Assembly: GCA_020912385.1 (NCBI GenBank)
Contig: CP087210.1
Span: 1-64,000, forward strand
DNA from: Neofusicoccum parvum
Lineage: Eukaryota > Ascomycota > Dothideomycetes > Botryosphaeriales > Botryosphaeriaceae
DNA: 64,000 nucleotides
Direction: 5' to 3'
Shown here piece by piece: positions 11,741-22,500 of the stretch. A program made the translations under genes and the position numbers. How positions within the stretch are numbered: the stretch's first letter is position 1; each line of letters opens with the position of its first letter. The notes beneath the pieces were generated by a model. It did not search any database and was not told the origin of the DNA. It saw only the letters and a list, made by a program, of their open reading frames with translations.

Positions 11741-12011
11741 GGTCCTTCTGGCACAGCAGCCCGTCCTTGAACAGTGGCAGCTCTGTGACGGGCCGTTGCA
11801 CCCGGGCTGGCACTTCCAGCTCGCTCGAGAATGCAATCAAGCCATGCCAGCTTCTAACCTCACCACCGACCAGCTCCGCCTGCTTCCGGCCCATCCGGTG
11901 GTGTTTCCCCCGCAGATGGCCTTCCACCTGGTCCGGCCAGACGGCGTGCCGGCACTCCCTGCAGATCGCGAGCCGGTATTCCGCCTGGTGATAAAAGTAC
12001 GCTGTCGCCAT
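9250..12011 (-). pseudogene. TLH-B: tandem, 3'-truncated copy of TLH
   Basis: The open frame from the ATG at 12011 covers the OrsD-like fingers, acidic and Ser/Gln/Arg linkers and the first recombinase box (RGPE). It stops at 9250, where the gene joins TLH-A's upstream region within CTTTCGGTTAG. About 921 codons remain; Lys, RxYR and GH...Y boxes and the whole helicase are absent. It is almost identical to TLH-A: a few substitutions, one extra Glu codon and four extra Arg-Ser-Gln units. Unlike A and C it has no internal stop in the kept part, so it could be transcribed, but it would make only the N-terminal half. Confidence 0.9.
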
Positions 12012-12421
12012 TTGGTGCGCTAGCTAGTATTGTCTTGCTAATACTGAAAGTTGCTAGAGAGAATGATGCTGGTGTGAGAAAGCTCGTAAATGCTGCTGCT
12101 ACTACTACTGCTACCGCCGCTGCTGCCGCCGCCGCCGCACGGATCACCCTTACCCCATCAAAAAACCTCAACCCTAACCCTACTCTTACCCCAAGTGGCT
12201 GGTTTTCTCACGACGCAGCGGTCGGATTTTAAGGTGGCTCATATAAAAAGTGGTCGCAGAGCCACGCTTGGAAATCTGACCGAGTGTAGACTCGATCCGA
12301 GCACCTCGCTCCAAATCCAGTGCGGTAAATCCAGTGCGGTGCGCGTCCAGCCCACCCGACGATTCTTTCCCACACAATCTAAATCCAGCGCGGTCGCGCT
12401 GGATTTGCGTCTTTCGGTTAG
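12012..12421 (-). promoter_or_regulatory. TLH-B upstream region with the same repeat-palindrome set
   Basis: Copy of 8840-9249. Direct repeats lie at 12313-12340 and the palindrome at 12381-12406. The segment ends with CTTTCGGTTAGG at 12411-12422, where the first LINE begins. Confidence 0.6.
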
Positions 12422-13882
12422 GAAAAGGCGGTAAAGGAGAGGCGTAAGCTACCAGCAAGGCAGGGAAGTAAAAGAGCAAGGACAGAGGATACCATTGAGG
12501 TAGCTATTGGAGCGCCTACGGCCTTTTCAAGCAAGACAGGCGCCAACAAAGAAGACACGCAAATTTTGCGTCAGAAGGCAGAGCAGCTCCAGCGCCTAGT
12601 TAAGAGCCAGCTAGAAATGCTTCAGAGACAAGAGGACATGATCAGCGCTCAGGGTGAGCAGATCAAGGACCAACAGAAGGCTATGGCAACTCTCACAGCT
12701 GCAGTCAAGGAGCTATCCCAGGAGATAAAAGCAACGAAAAATGAACAAGCCCGCTTCTCTCGCGAAGCCGGGGAAATCAAGGCAAGGCTGGCTAAGCCTC
12801 CCAGCCAGATAAAGCCAACATATAGCGCGGTCCTTGGAGCAGCACCAGTAGCAGCAAGCCCTAAGCTGCCACTCCAGGGAGCAGCAAAAGCAAAAGCGAA
12901 TGAGGAACCCAGAACGGTGACAGTGGACATTACAAGAGCTAAAGGCGAGAGAAGCGACCTAAATAAGGTTAAAGCAGCTCTGGACGAGGGCCTGGATAGC
13001 TACGAGGTTACTAAGGAAGTTTCTATTGAATTCATCCGGCCTCATGGAGAGGGCGCCATTGACCTGGTCTTTAGCTCTGAGGCCGAGGCCCAGAAGGCGC
13101 GCCAACACCCCCGCTGGCTGCAGAGTACATTGCCAGGAGCTAGGACGAGAGGAGAGACCTGGTACCCAATCAAGTGTGATGGAGTGTCCAAACACATGGT
13201 TCTAAACTGGACCACCACTAGGGATAGATCCATCAAAGAGGAGGTTCTTAGCAACTTCCAAAAGGAGAATGGGGATGGTAAGGTTAACTGCGCAGCAAGG
13301 AAAGCTGCGTGGCTCAGTAAAACTGAGGTGGGAAAGGCAACTGGATCGCTGGTCATCTGGCTGGCAAAGAAGGAGGCGGCTCAGTACCTCCTCACCCAAG
13401 GCTCAGTACGGTTTGGGGCCTCTGCAGCCTACTGCACCATGTTCAAGGAGAGAGAGGACCAAAGGCCATGCTTCAGATGCAACAAATACGGCCACAAGCA
13501 AAGCAGATGCACTGGGAGCATCCGGTGTGGAATCTGTTCTAGTGGACACGACACACGCAACTGCAACAAGAGGGACAGTCCAAGGTGTCCAGCCTGCGGC
13601 GACGCACACACTATCTTTGATAGAGGGTGCCCACTTCACCCAAGGCACACAAGACCAGGCGTTAGAACAGCTGCAAGGCTAACAGGAAAGTCGGCAAACA
13701 CGCCAGCTGGGAAGCCGGTATCCGAGAAGCCGGCAACCAAGCCTGCAGGGAAGCCGGTACCCAAGCCTACAGAGAAGCTAGCAACCAAGCCCACAGAAAA
13801 GCCGGTAACCTCCCAGCCAGCAGGGACGCTGGCAACGGGTGATGTTGAAATGGGGGAAGCTAGCACCACTACCACATGTTAG
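12422..13882 (+). CDS. LINE-1 ORF1, gag-like nucleic acid-binding protein (5' partial)
   Basis: Open frame without an ATG from the junction to the TAG at 13880-13882; the N-terminus is missing. The first part is Lys/Glu/Gln-rich and probably coiled coil (codons from about 12566). The C-terminal third has three zinc knuckles: CFRCNKYGHKQSRC (CX2CX4HX4C), CGICSSGHDTRNC and CPACGDAHTIFDRGC. A repetitive Lys/Pro/Ala/Thr tail follows. LINE ORF1 proteins package element RNA in the RNP. The stop overlaps the ORF2 start by 7 nt (ATGTTAG). Confidence 0.85.
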   Translation, partial: EKAVKERRKLPARQGSKRARTEDTIEVAIGAPTAFSSKTGANKEDTQILRQKAEQLQRLVKSQLEMLQRQEDMISAQGEQIKDQQKAMATLTAAVKELSQEIKATKNEQARFSREAGEIKARLAKPPSQIKPTYSAVLGAAPVAASPKLPLQGAAKAKANEEPRTVTVDITRAKGERSDLNKVKAALDEGLDSYEVTKEVSIEFIRPHGEGAIDLVFSSEAEAQKARQHPRWLQSTLPGARTRGETWYPIKCDGVSKHMVLNWTTTRDRSIKEEVLSNFQKENGDGKVNCAARKAAWLSKTEVGKATGSLVIWLAKKEAAQYLLTQGSVRFGASAAYCTMFKEREDQRPCFRCNKYGHKQSRCTGSIRCGICSSGHDTRNCNKRDSPRCPACGDAHTIFDRGCPLHPRHTRPGVRTAARLTGKSANTPAGKPVSEKPATKPAGKPVPKPTEKLATKPTEKPVTSQPAGTLATGDVEMGEASTTTTC

Positions 13883-16800
13883 AGGGCCTCCGGATCCTCC
13901 AGCTAAACGTCGGAAAGAGAATGGAGGTTCAACAGAGCCTCCTCAACAACCTGGAAACGGCCCAGTTCGACGTGTTGGTAGTATCAGAGCCGTACTTGTA
14001 CAGAGGAGAAGACGACAAACCAAGGGTCAACTTCCACCACCAGTGGGAGGCCGTGACCCCAACAGCACACAGAGAAGGGCACATACGGCACAGATTCCGA
14101 GCAATGATCTGGGTAAATAACCGGATCAAAGCTCAGGTAGTACCAGTGGAATCGCCAGATATTGCAGCAGTCCTACTACAGGCAGGAGGAAAGCCAATAC
14201 TTTTGTTCTCAGCATATGTACCCAGGGAAGGTAGAGCGGTCTATAATGATGCTAGTACTCTTGCAGAGAGAGTTAGACTCATTGACCAGGCCATACAAGA
14301 AACGGAACAGCAGGAAGGAAAAGAGCTAGAGACTATCATTGCAGGAGACCTGAACCGACATGACCAGCTCTGGGGAGGAGATGCAGTTGCTCATGAGGCA
14401 CGCCAGGGAGAAGCAAGTGAGGTGATCAGGCTCATACAGAAGCGAGGGCTGCAGTCCTTGCTCCGGCCAGGCACAATCACCTGGGAGCATCAAAATGGAA
14501 GAGTAAGGTCCACCATCGACCTTATACTTGCATCCGAGTTCCTAGCAGAAAGGCAAGAGTTCTGCAGGACACACCAAACCGACCATGGCTCCGACCACCG
14601 CGCAATTGAGACCTGCTTTGACCTATCAGTCACACGGGCGGAAGAGAAGAAGGGACGGCTACTTTTTCGGAAAACCAACTGGGATCAGGTAAATAGAGAC
14701 CTCCTCTCTACCCTCCTTCCACCAGTAAGGATTAAAGACAAGGAGACCCTGGAGAAAGAAGCAGACCAACTTGTTCGGATAGTGCAGGAGGCAGTAGAGG
14801 CAAGAACACCACGGGCTAAACCATCACCATACGCAAAGCGTTGGTGGACCGATAAGCTTACAACGCTTCGCCAAAGCGTGTCTACGCTTCGAAACCACTA
14901 CACAGCACTAAGAAGGCAAAGAAATGAACAAGAAGTAGATCTCCGCCTAGTAGCAGAGAAGCTGGCGACCGCTAGGGCCCTCTACCTGCAGGAAATCAAA
15001 GCCCAGAAGCGAGCGCACTGGAGGGAGTTCCTCGATGATCCTACCAACGTGTGGAAGGCCAACAGCTTTACACGGGTGGAGTCCTCCACTGGAAAGATAC
15101 CCACGTTGGTAAAGGATGATAGAACTGCAACAACAGAGGAGGAAAAGGCAAGCCTATTACTAGACACCTTCTTTCCTAAGCAGCCAGAGCCGGAAGAACA
15201 AACGGATCCACAACGCCAGAAGCAGCTAAAAGTCCCGCCAATTGAGAAGCCTGAGGTAGAGAGGGCAATCATGCTGGCAAACCCGGACAAAGCACCAGGC
15301 ACAGACGAGCTCCCAGCCCGGGTATGGAAAGAAATCTGGCAGGTGGCAGGTGACCACATCACCAACCTCTACGAGGCATCGCTACGGCTAGGTCATCTGC
15401 CAGCTAAGTGGAGGACAGCCAAGATTATCCCACTACGGAAGCCGGGCAGGGACTACACAATGCCTAAAGCGTACAGGCCAATCTCACTGCTAGCAACAAT
15501 TAGCAAAGGGCTTGAGACAGTCGTGGCAAGGCGGGTGTCATACCTAGCAGAGGAGCACCAGCTACTCCCAAAGAATCACTTTGGTGCCCGGCGCAAACGA
15601 TCCTGTGAGCAAGCACTCAACATCCTTGTGGAAAAGATTTACGAGGCGTGGAGAGGACAACGCGTTCTTTCCCTAGTCACGTTTGATGTTCAAGGCGCCT
15701 ACAATGGTGTGAGTAAAGAGGTACTACTGCAGAGACTGCGGGAGAGGCGGCTACCTGAAAACATTGTCCGGTGGGTGGACAGCTTCTGTTCAGAGAGAAA
15801 AGGTTGTGTGATGGTAAATGGGCACTGTTCGCCTCTGCAGGACATTGAACACCCAGGAGTACCCCAAGGCTCACCACTATCACCAATCCTATACATCCTG
15901 TACAATGCAGGACTGGTGGAAGGGCCAATCAACAAGGAGCAAGGCACTCTAGGCTTTGTAGATGATTACACAGCCTGGGTAACTGGGCCCTGTGTAAGCA
16001 CCAACGTCAAGACTCTCCAGGAAAAGTTCATACCAAAGGTAGAGGGCTGGGCACGTAAAAGCGGGGTCACCTTTGAAGCGGAGAAAACCAAGCTGATCCA
16101 CTTCACGCGGAATCCAATAAAGGATGACGTCCCAACCCAGGCCCTTACCTTTCAAAGCCAGGAAATCCAGCCAAGCGATACTGTCAAGATCCTTGGTGTG
16201 CTACTAGACAAGAAGATGCAGATGAAGGACCATATGGCGAGAGCTACGACAAAGGCAATGAAGCAGTGTCTAGCAATAAAGCGGTTAAAAGGGGTACGGC
16301 CAAGGGCAATGAGACAACTCTTTATTACCACAGTTGTCCCTATAACTGACTACGCTGCTTCATGCTGGTACGGGCCAGGCCGGTTGGGAACAAGCAAACT
16401 GCTCGGTATGCTTGAAAGGATCCAGCGACTAGGAGCCCAGGTGATCACTAGAGCGTTTAAAACAGTGGCGCTACCAGTACTGGAAGCGGAAGCTGGTTTG
16501 TGCTCGGTAGAATCCAGACTGAAGAGGAAGGTGGGCAAGCACCTCGTTGGACTCCTCAGTCTCCCAGAGGCGAATCCAGCAGCCAGGTGTGTAAAGGCAC
16601 TCAGGTCACAAGGTGGAAGGTGGCAGAGTCCCTTGCAGCACACATGGAACGAATTTACAGAACTAGCCAGACCAGAGAAGGCCCCCCAGATGGAGATAAT
16701 CCTGCCTTGGAGCCGTCCCCCATGGGCAGCGCTGGCTGGAACGCGGATTCAGATTGAAGAGAAGGAACAGGCAAAGAGAAAAGTACAGCAATTACCGCAG

Positions 16801-17802
16801 TCAAGCACAGTCTATGTTGACGGCGCAGTAAGAGAAGGGATGTGCAGTATTGGGGTGGTCCGTATGGTAAATACACACCAGCCAGTGACAGTCCTTCAAG
16901 AAACAGTGGCAAGAGCGAAGTCCTTTTCAGTTCTTGCTACAGAGCTCCTTGCAATACTGGCAGGGCTGGAAAACCTGGTCACAGAGAGAAAAGGGAGAAG
17001 AAACGTTTTTCTGGTCACAGACAGCCAGAAGGCACTGAAGGCAATCCAGACTGACACTCAAACGGAGGGGCAGTACATCCTACAAGACATCTACAAGGTG
17101 TTGGATAAGATTGTAGCCCGAGGTGTTACCCCCTGGCTCATCTGGGTGCCAGCCCACTCAGGGGTGAAGGGGAATGAGGCAGCGGACAGAGCAGCAAAGA
17201 GGGCAGTTAAACCAGGCCAGAGACCGGACCGAGACTCCCAGGACCGTCGGAGGCTGGTCAAAACAGTCACGCAGGCAGTGCTTGTAAGGGTGCAAGAGGA
17301 AGAGAAGGAAAATGCGAAGCAGAGAAAGAGGTACGGAAGATATACGTGGGAGCTGGATGGTGCTGCACCAGGCAAACACACTATCAACCTCTATAACAGA
17401 CTGGACTCGGAGCAGGCAGCAGTCCTGATTCAGTGCCGCTCAAACCACTGCCGACTTAAGCCCTATCTTCACAGAATAGGTCGAGAGGAGTCAGATGAGT
17501 GCGAGTGTGGCATGAGCCAGGAGACAATTAAACATGTACTACTAGAGTGTCCGCAGTGGCGGGACCCTAGACGAGAGCTGGTGGTAGCAGCAGGGGAGAG
17601 ATGGGGGGATGTTTCCTTTTTATTAGGTGGATGGAGCGGATGGGAGGACCGGCACACTGGGAAACCAGTAGACGGTCCAAAGGAGAAGTGGAAGCCTAAC
17701 TATACAGTAGTCAAGGCAGCCATTCAGTTCCTACAAAGAACCGGGCGGTTCCGAGATGAACATGGGGAGGCTTACACATCGAACCCACCACAAGAGATGT
17801 AA
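13876..17802 (+). CDS. LINE-1 ORF2: endonuclease, reverse transcriptase, RNase H
   Basis: Intact 1,308-residue polyprotein. The N-terminus is an exonuclease-endonuclease-phosphatase (APE-type) domain with GDLNRHDQLWGG near 156 and SDHRAIE near 238. The reverse transcriptase spans about 480-750, with FDVQGAYNG near 602, PGVPQGSPLSP near 660 and the catalytic box FVDDY near 692 (Phe replaces the usual Tyr/Ala first position). RNase H runs about 975-1105 (VYVDGAV, TDSQKAL, HSGVKGNEAADRAA). A CCHC-like CECGMSQ...HVLLEC lies near 1207-1222. The start ATG overlaps the ORF1 stop, pointing to termination-coupled reinitiation. Confidence 0.93.
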   Translation: MLEGLRILQLNVGKRMEVQQSLLNNLETAQFDVLVVSEPYLYRGEDDKPRVNFHHQWEAVTPTAHREGHIRHRFRAMIWVNNRIKAQVVPVESPDIAAVLLQAGGKPILLFSAYVPREGRAVYNDASTLAERVRLIDQAIQETEQQEGKELETIIAGDLNRHDQLWGGDAVAHEARQGEASEVIRLIQKRGLQSLLRPGTITWEHQNGRVRSTIDLILASEFLAERQEFCRTHQTDHGSDHRAIETCFDLSVTRAEEKKGRLLFRKTNWDQVNRDLLSTLLPPVRIKDKETLEKEADQLVRIVQEAVEARTPRAKPSPYAKRWWTDKLTTLRQSVSTLRNHYTALRRQRNEQEVDLRLVAEKLATARALYLQEIKAQKRAHWREFLDDPTNVWKANSFTRVESSTGKIPTLVKDDRTATTEEEKASLLLDTFFPKQPEPEEQTDPQRQKQLKVPPIEKPEVERAIMLANPDKAPGTDELPARVWKEIWQVAGDHITNLYEASLRLGHLPAKWRTAKIIPLRKPGRDYTMPKAYRPISLLATISKGLETVVARRVSYLAEEHQLLPKNHFGARRKRSCEQALNILVEKIYEAWRGQRVLSLVTFDVQGAYNGVSKEVLLQRLRERRLPENIVRWVDSFCSERKGCVMVNGHCSPLQDIEHPGVPQGSPLSPILYILYNAGLVEGPINKEQGTLGFVDDYTAWVTGPCVSTNVKTLQEKFIPKVEGWARKSGVTFEAEKTKLIHFTRNPIKDDVPTQALTFQSQEIQPSDTVKILGVLLDKKMQMKDHMARATTKAMKQCLAIKRLKGVRPRAMRQLFITTVVPITDYAASCWYGPGRLGTSKLLGMLERIQRLGAQVITRAFKTVALPVLEAEAGLCSVESRLKRKVGKHLVGLLSLPEANPAARCVKALRSQGGRWQSPLQHTWNEFTELARPEKAPQMEIILPWSRPPWAALAGTRIQIEEKEQAKRKVQQLPQSSTVYVDGAVREGMCSIGVVRMVNTHQPVTVLQETVARAKSFSVLATELLAILAGLENLVTERKGRRNVFLVTDSQKALKAIQTDTQTEGQYILQDIYKVLDKIVARGVTPWLIWVPAHSGVKGNEAADRAAKRAVKPGQRPDRDSQDRRRLVKTVTQAVLVRVQEEEKENAKQRKRYGRYTWELDGAAPGKHTINLYNRLDSEQAAVLIQCRSNHCRLKPYLHRIGREESDECECGMSQETIKHVLLECPQWRDPRRELVVAAGERWGDVSFLLGGWSGWEDRHTGKPVDGPKEKWKPNYTVVKAAIQFLQRTGRFRDEHGEAYTSNPPQEM

Positions 17803-17949
17803 TGGCAGCGAAGGAAGTAAACAGATTGGACTAAGAAGTGAGAAGAGGCTAAAGAACAGGATAATGTAAGGCTAAAGAGAGGGACGGCTCTTATACTACC
17901 TAGAATGTATCGTAGCCTGACAGAATCAATCAATCAATCAATCAATCTT

Positions 17950-18077
17950 TCGAAAAACCACCACCAACGCCTCTTCCAGTGGAAGACCTCCAGGCCTCCC
18001 AGGAACAAGCCTCAGCACAAGACATTCACGCCTATCAACAGAAGATTGGATCAATCAACTTTGCGGCCAGGACCTCC
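17950..18077 (+). pseudogene. Copia-type pol fragment fused to the LINE-2 5' end
   Basis: In one frame this reads as the Ty1/copia segment between RT and RNase H: a Pro-rich lead, VEDLQASQEQAS, then IHAYQQKIGSINFAA and TS. This resembles the conserved YQ-x-x-(I/V)GS-hydrophobic-AA-x-TRPD block. The similarity ends exactly where LINE-2 sequence shared with the copy at 49358 begins (GAGAAAGGGATCTTAC). Template switching onto a copia RNA could explain it. Assigned from memory of the motif, not from a search. Confidence 0.55.
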
Positions 18078-18295
18078 CCCGAGAAAGGGATCTTACTAAC
18101 CAAGGCTCGGCCCGTGACCAAACCACTACCAAAAGAAAGCGCACAGCGGCCACACCACTTCAACTTAGTAGCAAAGCCTGCACCGCCAAAGCGCGGCCGC
18201 TAGGCTAGGCTATCGTACAGCGCCATCCACACTCACCAGACGCAAAATTCTCCCTCTACTGGTCAAAGCTCAGGCTCGGCACTCTACATGAAACC

Positions 18296-19564
18296 ATGTT
18301 TCCCAATCCAGGCCCCCTGCAACGCGGACGGCGCAAGTCAACTACTGCTCCACCCAACAGCCAAATCATTACTAGATCCAAGTCAGCCGCTCCTAGCGGA
18401 AAAATCAGAGAGAAACGACGTACCGCCAGTTATAGAAACAATCAAGACACAGAAGACGAAACCCACACGAGCTCCACAGAAGACGACCCCCCTAGTAGCC
18501 AGACCATACAATCCACGCAAGCAACCCTCCAAGTAGAGACAAACCCGAACACCGAAACACTAGCCCTACTAGTATCCCAGCAGCAAAAGACAATCCAACT
18601 CCTCCAAAAGGAAAGAGAGGAGGCCAAGAAAGAGCACCAGGAACTAACCAAGCTTATCAGCAACCTGGCTGAGCAAGTCCAGAAACTCGAGAGCAAGCTC
18701 CAACCAGCAGCCACCAGTCCCCCGCAAAGCCAAAGCTGGGCAACAGTTGCAGCCCGCGGAGCACTCCAAACGCCCCCAACCTACAACAGGCAATCCGGAA
18801 ACAACCCTACGACGATACTCATCGACGTTCCACCACCAGGCCCTGACCAGACACCAGCAAACGGCTTCACCCGGAACCTGCCTACCCCAACCGCAGTGAA
18901 CCTCGTATCCCGAGCACTTAAAAGCCAAGAGCCAACCAAACAAGCGGAAGTCCTAGGAGCAAAGGCAACAAAGCGAGGATACCTCATCCGCTTTAAGAAT
19001 AAAGAAGCCAAACAGCTTGCAATTCAGAATCAAGAATGGACCACGGTGCTAGGAAAAGACACGAAAATCAATCGCCCAAGATTTGGAGTGGTAGCCCACC
19101 GCACGCCAACAGGCGAAGTCCAGATAGAAGAAAAGGAAAACGCAATCCAGAAGATCACTCTTGAGAACAAGCTCTTAGAGACAGACACGCAGATTGAGGA
19201 TATAGCCTGGATGAAGAAGAAAGATAACCCCTTCGGCCAACACGCGTCCCTGGGGATATGGTTCAACACTGAAGAAGCAGCCCAAAATGCAGTTCAGAAT
19301 GGGCTTCTCTTTGGACAGGAAATTGTCAACCGTGTTGAATTCTACCGCATGGAAAGAAAGAGGTGTTATAGATGCCAGGGATTTGGACACCTCGCTAGTA
19401 ACTGTAGGGAAAAGGAAAGATGCGGAAACTGCAACGGAGGACACAACACGAGGAACTGCCCACCAGGCAGCTCTCCCCAGTGTGCAGACTGCCGCGGCAG
19501 CCACCCAACAGGAGACAGCCAGTGCAGAGCCCAGATCCTCCCCCATATTAGCTTCCAATGCTAG
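18296..19564 (+). CDS. LINE-2 ORF1, gag-like RNA-binding protein
   Basis: Intact 422-residue protein. The basic, Ser/Thr-rich N-terminus is followed by a strong coiled-coil segment (about 85-140, heptads of Leu/Ile within QQQKTIQLLQKEREEAKKEH). A central domain contains RGYLIRFKNKEAKQL, and three zinc knuckles close the protein: CYRCQGFGHLASNC, CGNCNGGHNTRNC and CADCRGSHPTGDSQC. The ATG at 18296 is used; an alternative upstream ATG at 18288 is out of frame. The stop overlaps ORF2 (ATGCTAG). Expected role: binding element RNA and chaperoning reverse transcription. Confidence 0.9.
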   Translation: MFPNPGPLQRGRRKSTTAPPNSQIITRSKSAAPSGKIREKRRTASYRNNQDTEDETHTSSTEDDPPSSQTIQSTQATLQVETNPNTETLALLVSQQQKTIQLLQKEREEAKKEHQELTKLISNLAEQVQKLESKLQPAATSPPQSQSWATVAARGALQTPPTYNRQSGNNPTTILIDVPPPGPDQTPANGFTRNLPTPTAVNLVSRALKSQEPTKQAEVLGAKATKRGYLIRFKNKEAKQLAIQNQEWTTVLGKDTKINRPRFGVVAHRTPTGEVQIEEKENAIQKITLENKLLETDTQIEDIAWMKKKDNPFGQHASLGIWFNTEEAAQNAVQNGLLFGQEIVNRVEFYRMERKRCYRCQGFGHLASNCREKERCGNCNGGHNTRNCPPGSSPQCADCRGSHPTGDSQCRAQILPHISFQC

Positions 19565-22500
19565 AGCCCCTACGAATTGTCCAATTGAACATCTGGAAAA
19601 CAAACGAATGCATGGAAGCCTTAATCAACGACCCAGACACGGAAAAACTCGACATCCTTCTTATTCAAGAACCACCAGTCTCTTTCTTTAAAAACCTACC
19701 ACAACACCGCTCATGGCACCTATACACCCCAACCTACACTGGAACTCAGAAAAAACGATCCGCCATCTACGTTAATAAACGAATCTCCTCCTCTGCACAG
19801 CAGCAAGTTCCATGCAATAGCCGAGACCTTACAGCTGTTCAAATTCAGACACCAAACCAGCCAATCCTCATCTTCTCAGTCTACATACCGCCAATGGGAG
19901 GAACCCAACAGTCGGCAGAGAACGAAATGCTTGCAGCTCTCCAAGCAATCCGCCAGTCCATAGCAAAGCAGACAACATGCAACACCCTAGGCCTGATCCT
20001 CGGAGGAGACTTCAACAGACAAGACCCGCTATGGGGCGGAGACAATATTAAACCATATCTGGTAGGAAGCGCAGCATCCTTAATCTCGTTTATGGAAGAA
20101 CATCACCTTCAGAGCCACCTCTATCGTGGCACACCAACCTGCTACGCCAGTAACAAAGCCGACAGTAGAACGACACTAGACCTTACTCTTAGCAACATTC
20201 CAAACCAGCTAGTTAAGTGTGAGCTTCTAGACCAAAACTACGGGTCCGACCACAGAGCCATCTTCTCTGAATGGAACATGGAGGTCGAACAGGCCAATAC
20301 ACGACCACCACGCAAGCTCTATGAGCGAACAGACTGGACAAAGACAGGACAGGCTATTCAGCGCGCCCTTGGGCAGGCAAGGCAGATTGCCACATGTGGA
20401 CAGCTCGACAAAGCAGTCGAGCAGCTTATTAGTACAACCACAGCTATAACAAATGAGTTTACGCCAACTGCCAAGCCATGTCCATACTCGAAGCAGTGGT
20501 TTAACCCAGAACTCAAAGATCACCAATCTAAATATAACAAGCACCGCCGGCTCTGGCAAACCTTTAGCGCAAGCCTTGGAAGAGACAACCCAGACACAGT
20601 GGACCAATACAGCGCAATGAAGATGGCCCGTAGAGAATGGGTAAAAGCAATAGCACATGCAAAGAGCAGCCACTGGAAGGACTTTCTAGATAATGCAGGG
20701 AAAGGCAACCAGCTATGGAAGGCAGCTAAATACGCTAGCCCAAGCGATAACTACAGCAACATTCCCCCACTCTCTACAGGCAACAACAAAGCCACAGAAA
20801 ATGCAGAGAAGGCACAACTTCTACTAGACACCTTCTTTCCAAAGCCAACCAGCCCACAACCACCAGCTCAATCTACTATGGCAACTCCTATAGGGTGGGA
20901 ACCGATCACAGAAGCCGAAATCCACCAGAGTCTAAGCTCTACCAAACCCAACTCTGCCCCTGGAGATGATGGCCTTCCTATGCTTGTCTGGCAGAAGCTT
21001 TGGCCCTACATTACTACATATATCCACCACATCTTCTCTGCATCTATCAACCTTGGCCACCATCCTAAAGCCTGGCGTACAGCAGCAATCATTGTCCTCC
21101 GGAAAGCTGGCAAGCCTGACTACACAATTCCCAAAGCATACCGCCCAATCTCACTACTCAACACACTCGGAAAGTTGCTAGAAGCAGTAATGGCAAAGAG
21201 GCTATCCTACTATGCTGAGAAGCACAATCTCTTGCCAGCCACCCAGTTTGGGGCAAGACCAGGTAGATCAACAGAGCAAGCTCTCCTTATCCTAGTTGAT
21301 GCTATATGGAAGGCTTGGAAAGAACACAAAGTGGTCACGCTTATGGCATTCGACCTGAAAGGTGCCTTTAATGCAGTTGGCAAGGAGGTACTAGACCACT
21401 GCCTGGCTAAGAGAGGGATTCCAACTGAAGCAAGGTGCTGGATCAAGAGCTTTATGGAGAACAGAACAGCTTCAATATCGTTTGATAACTACACCAAGCC
21501 AGCTGCAGCTCTCAACCACCCTGGTCTCCCTCAAGGCTCACCTCTCTCACCAATTCTCTTTGCCTTCTACAACGCCGACCTAGTTGACCAGCCAGTTGAC
21601 TTCACTGGAGGATCATCTGCCTACATTGATGATTACTGCCGGTGGCGAACAAGCCTATCTGCAAGCAAAAACCTTGCAGCTTTGCAAAGGGAGGACATAC
21701 CAAGAATGCAGCGCTGGGCAGAGCAAACTGGATCAAGCTTTGAAGCAGACAAGACAGAGCTCATACACTTTACAAGAAGTCCAGACCAGAACTGCTCAGG
21801 AGCAATAGTCATGGGCAACCATGTAATTGAGCCTAGGCAAGAAGTGAAGCTGTTAGGAGTTATCTTTGACCAGCAACTCCGGTGGAGAGCCCACGTTCAG
21901 AGAGCTGCCACACGAGCAACCAAGACCTGCCTGGCCATAGGTAGACTGAGGCACCTCCGACCAAAGCAGATGCGCCAGCTCTATCAAGCATGCGTGATTC
22001 CTCAACTGGACTACGCCTCAACCGTCTGGCACTCCCCAAAGAGATGCAAATGGCAAGTGGCAGTACTCTCCAGGATTCAGCGGCTGGCAACAACCAAGGC
22101 TATTTCAGCCTTCCAAACCGTTTCAACTGAAGCACTAGACTACGAGAACTTTCTCCTACCAACAAAGCTACGCCTACAGGCTAGGGCAGAGAGGGTCATT
22201 ACTAACCTCAAAACACTCCCCACCTCTCATCCATGCAAGACGCTTGTCAACAAAACAATATCAACACTCAATCTGGCAGTCAGCTTCCTGAGCCCACTGA
22301 ATGCAACCCTCAAATTACAAAGCCCAGGCCAGGCTGAGGAGACTGAAGTAATTGATACATGCCCCCTTCCACCATGGAAACCCCTGCTACTAGACAACAT
22401 CCAACGGCAGCTACCCAAATCTCAGACCCTAGAGGTTTTCAAGGAAGAGCTTAAACGAGACGGGGCTAAGAGGATCTTCACGGACGCATCTCAAGTAAAA

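Larger units (their letters stand above)
6117..12421. repeat. Direct tandem duplication of TLH 5' half plus upstream DNA
   Basis: Bases 6117-9249 (3,133 bp) are repeated as 9250-12421 (3,172 bp). The 39-bp length difference equals four extra 9-bp coding units (CTGGCTGCG, encoding Arg-Ser-Gln) and one extra TCC (Glu) triplet in the second copy. The near-identity means a recent event or homogenisation. Confidence 0.9.
12422..17946 (+). mobile_element. LINE-1: 5'-truncated non-LTR retrotransposon (APE, RT, RNase H)
   Basis: Two-ORF LINE with gag-like ORF1 and EEP-RT-RNase H ORF2, the layout of fungal Tad/I-type elements. The 5' end abuts CTTTCGGTTAGG and ORF1 is already open there with no ATG, so the copy is 5'-truncated, as expected from incomplete target-primed reverse transcription. 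The 3' UTR has TCGTAGCCTG at 17910-17919 and a tail of AATC repeats, followed by CTTTCG. ORF2 is intact, so RIP damage is slight or absent. Confidence 0.92.
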
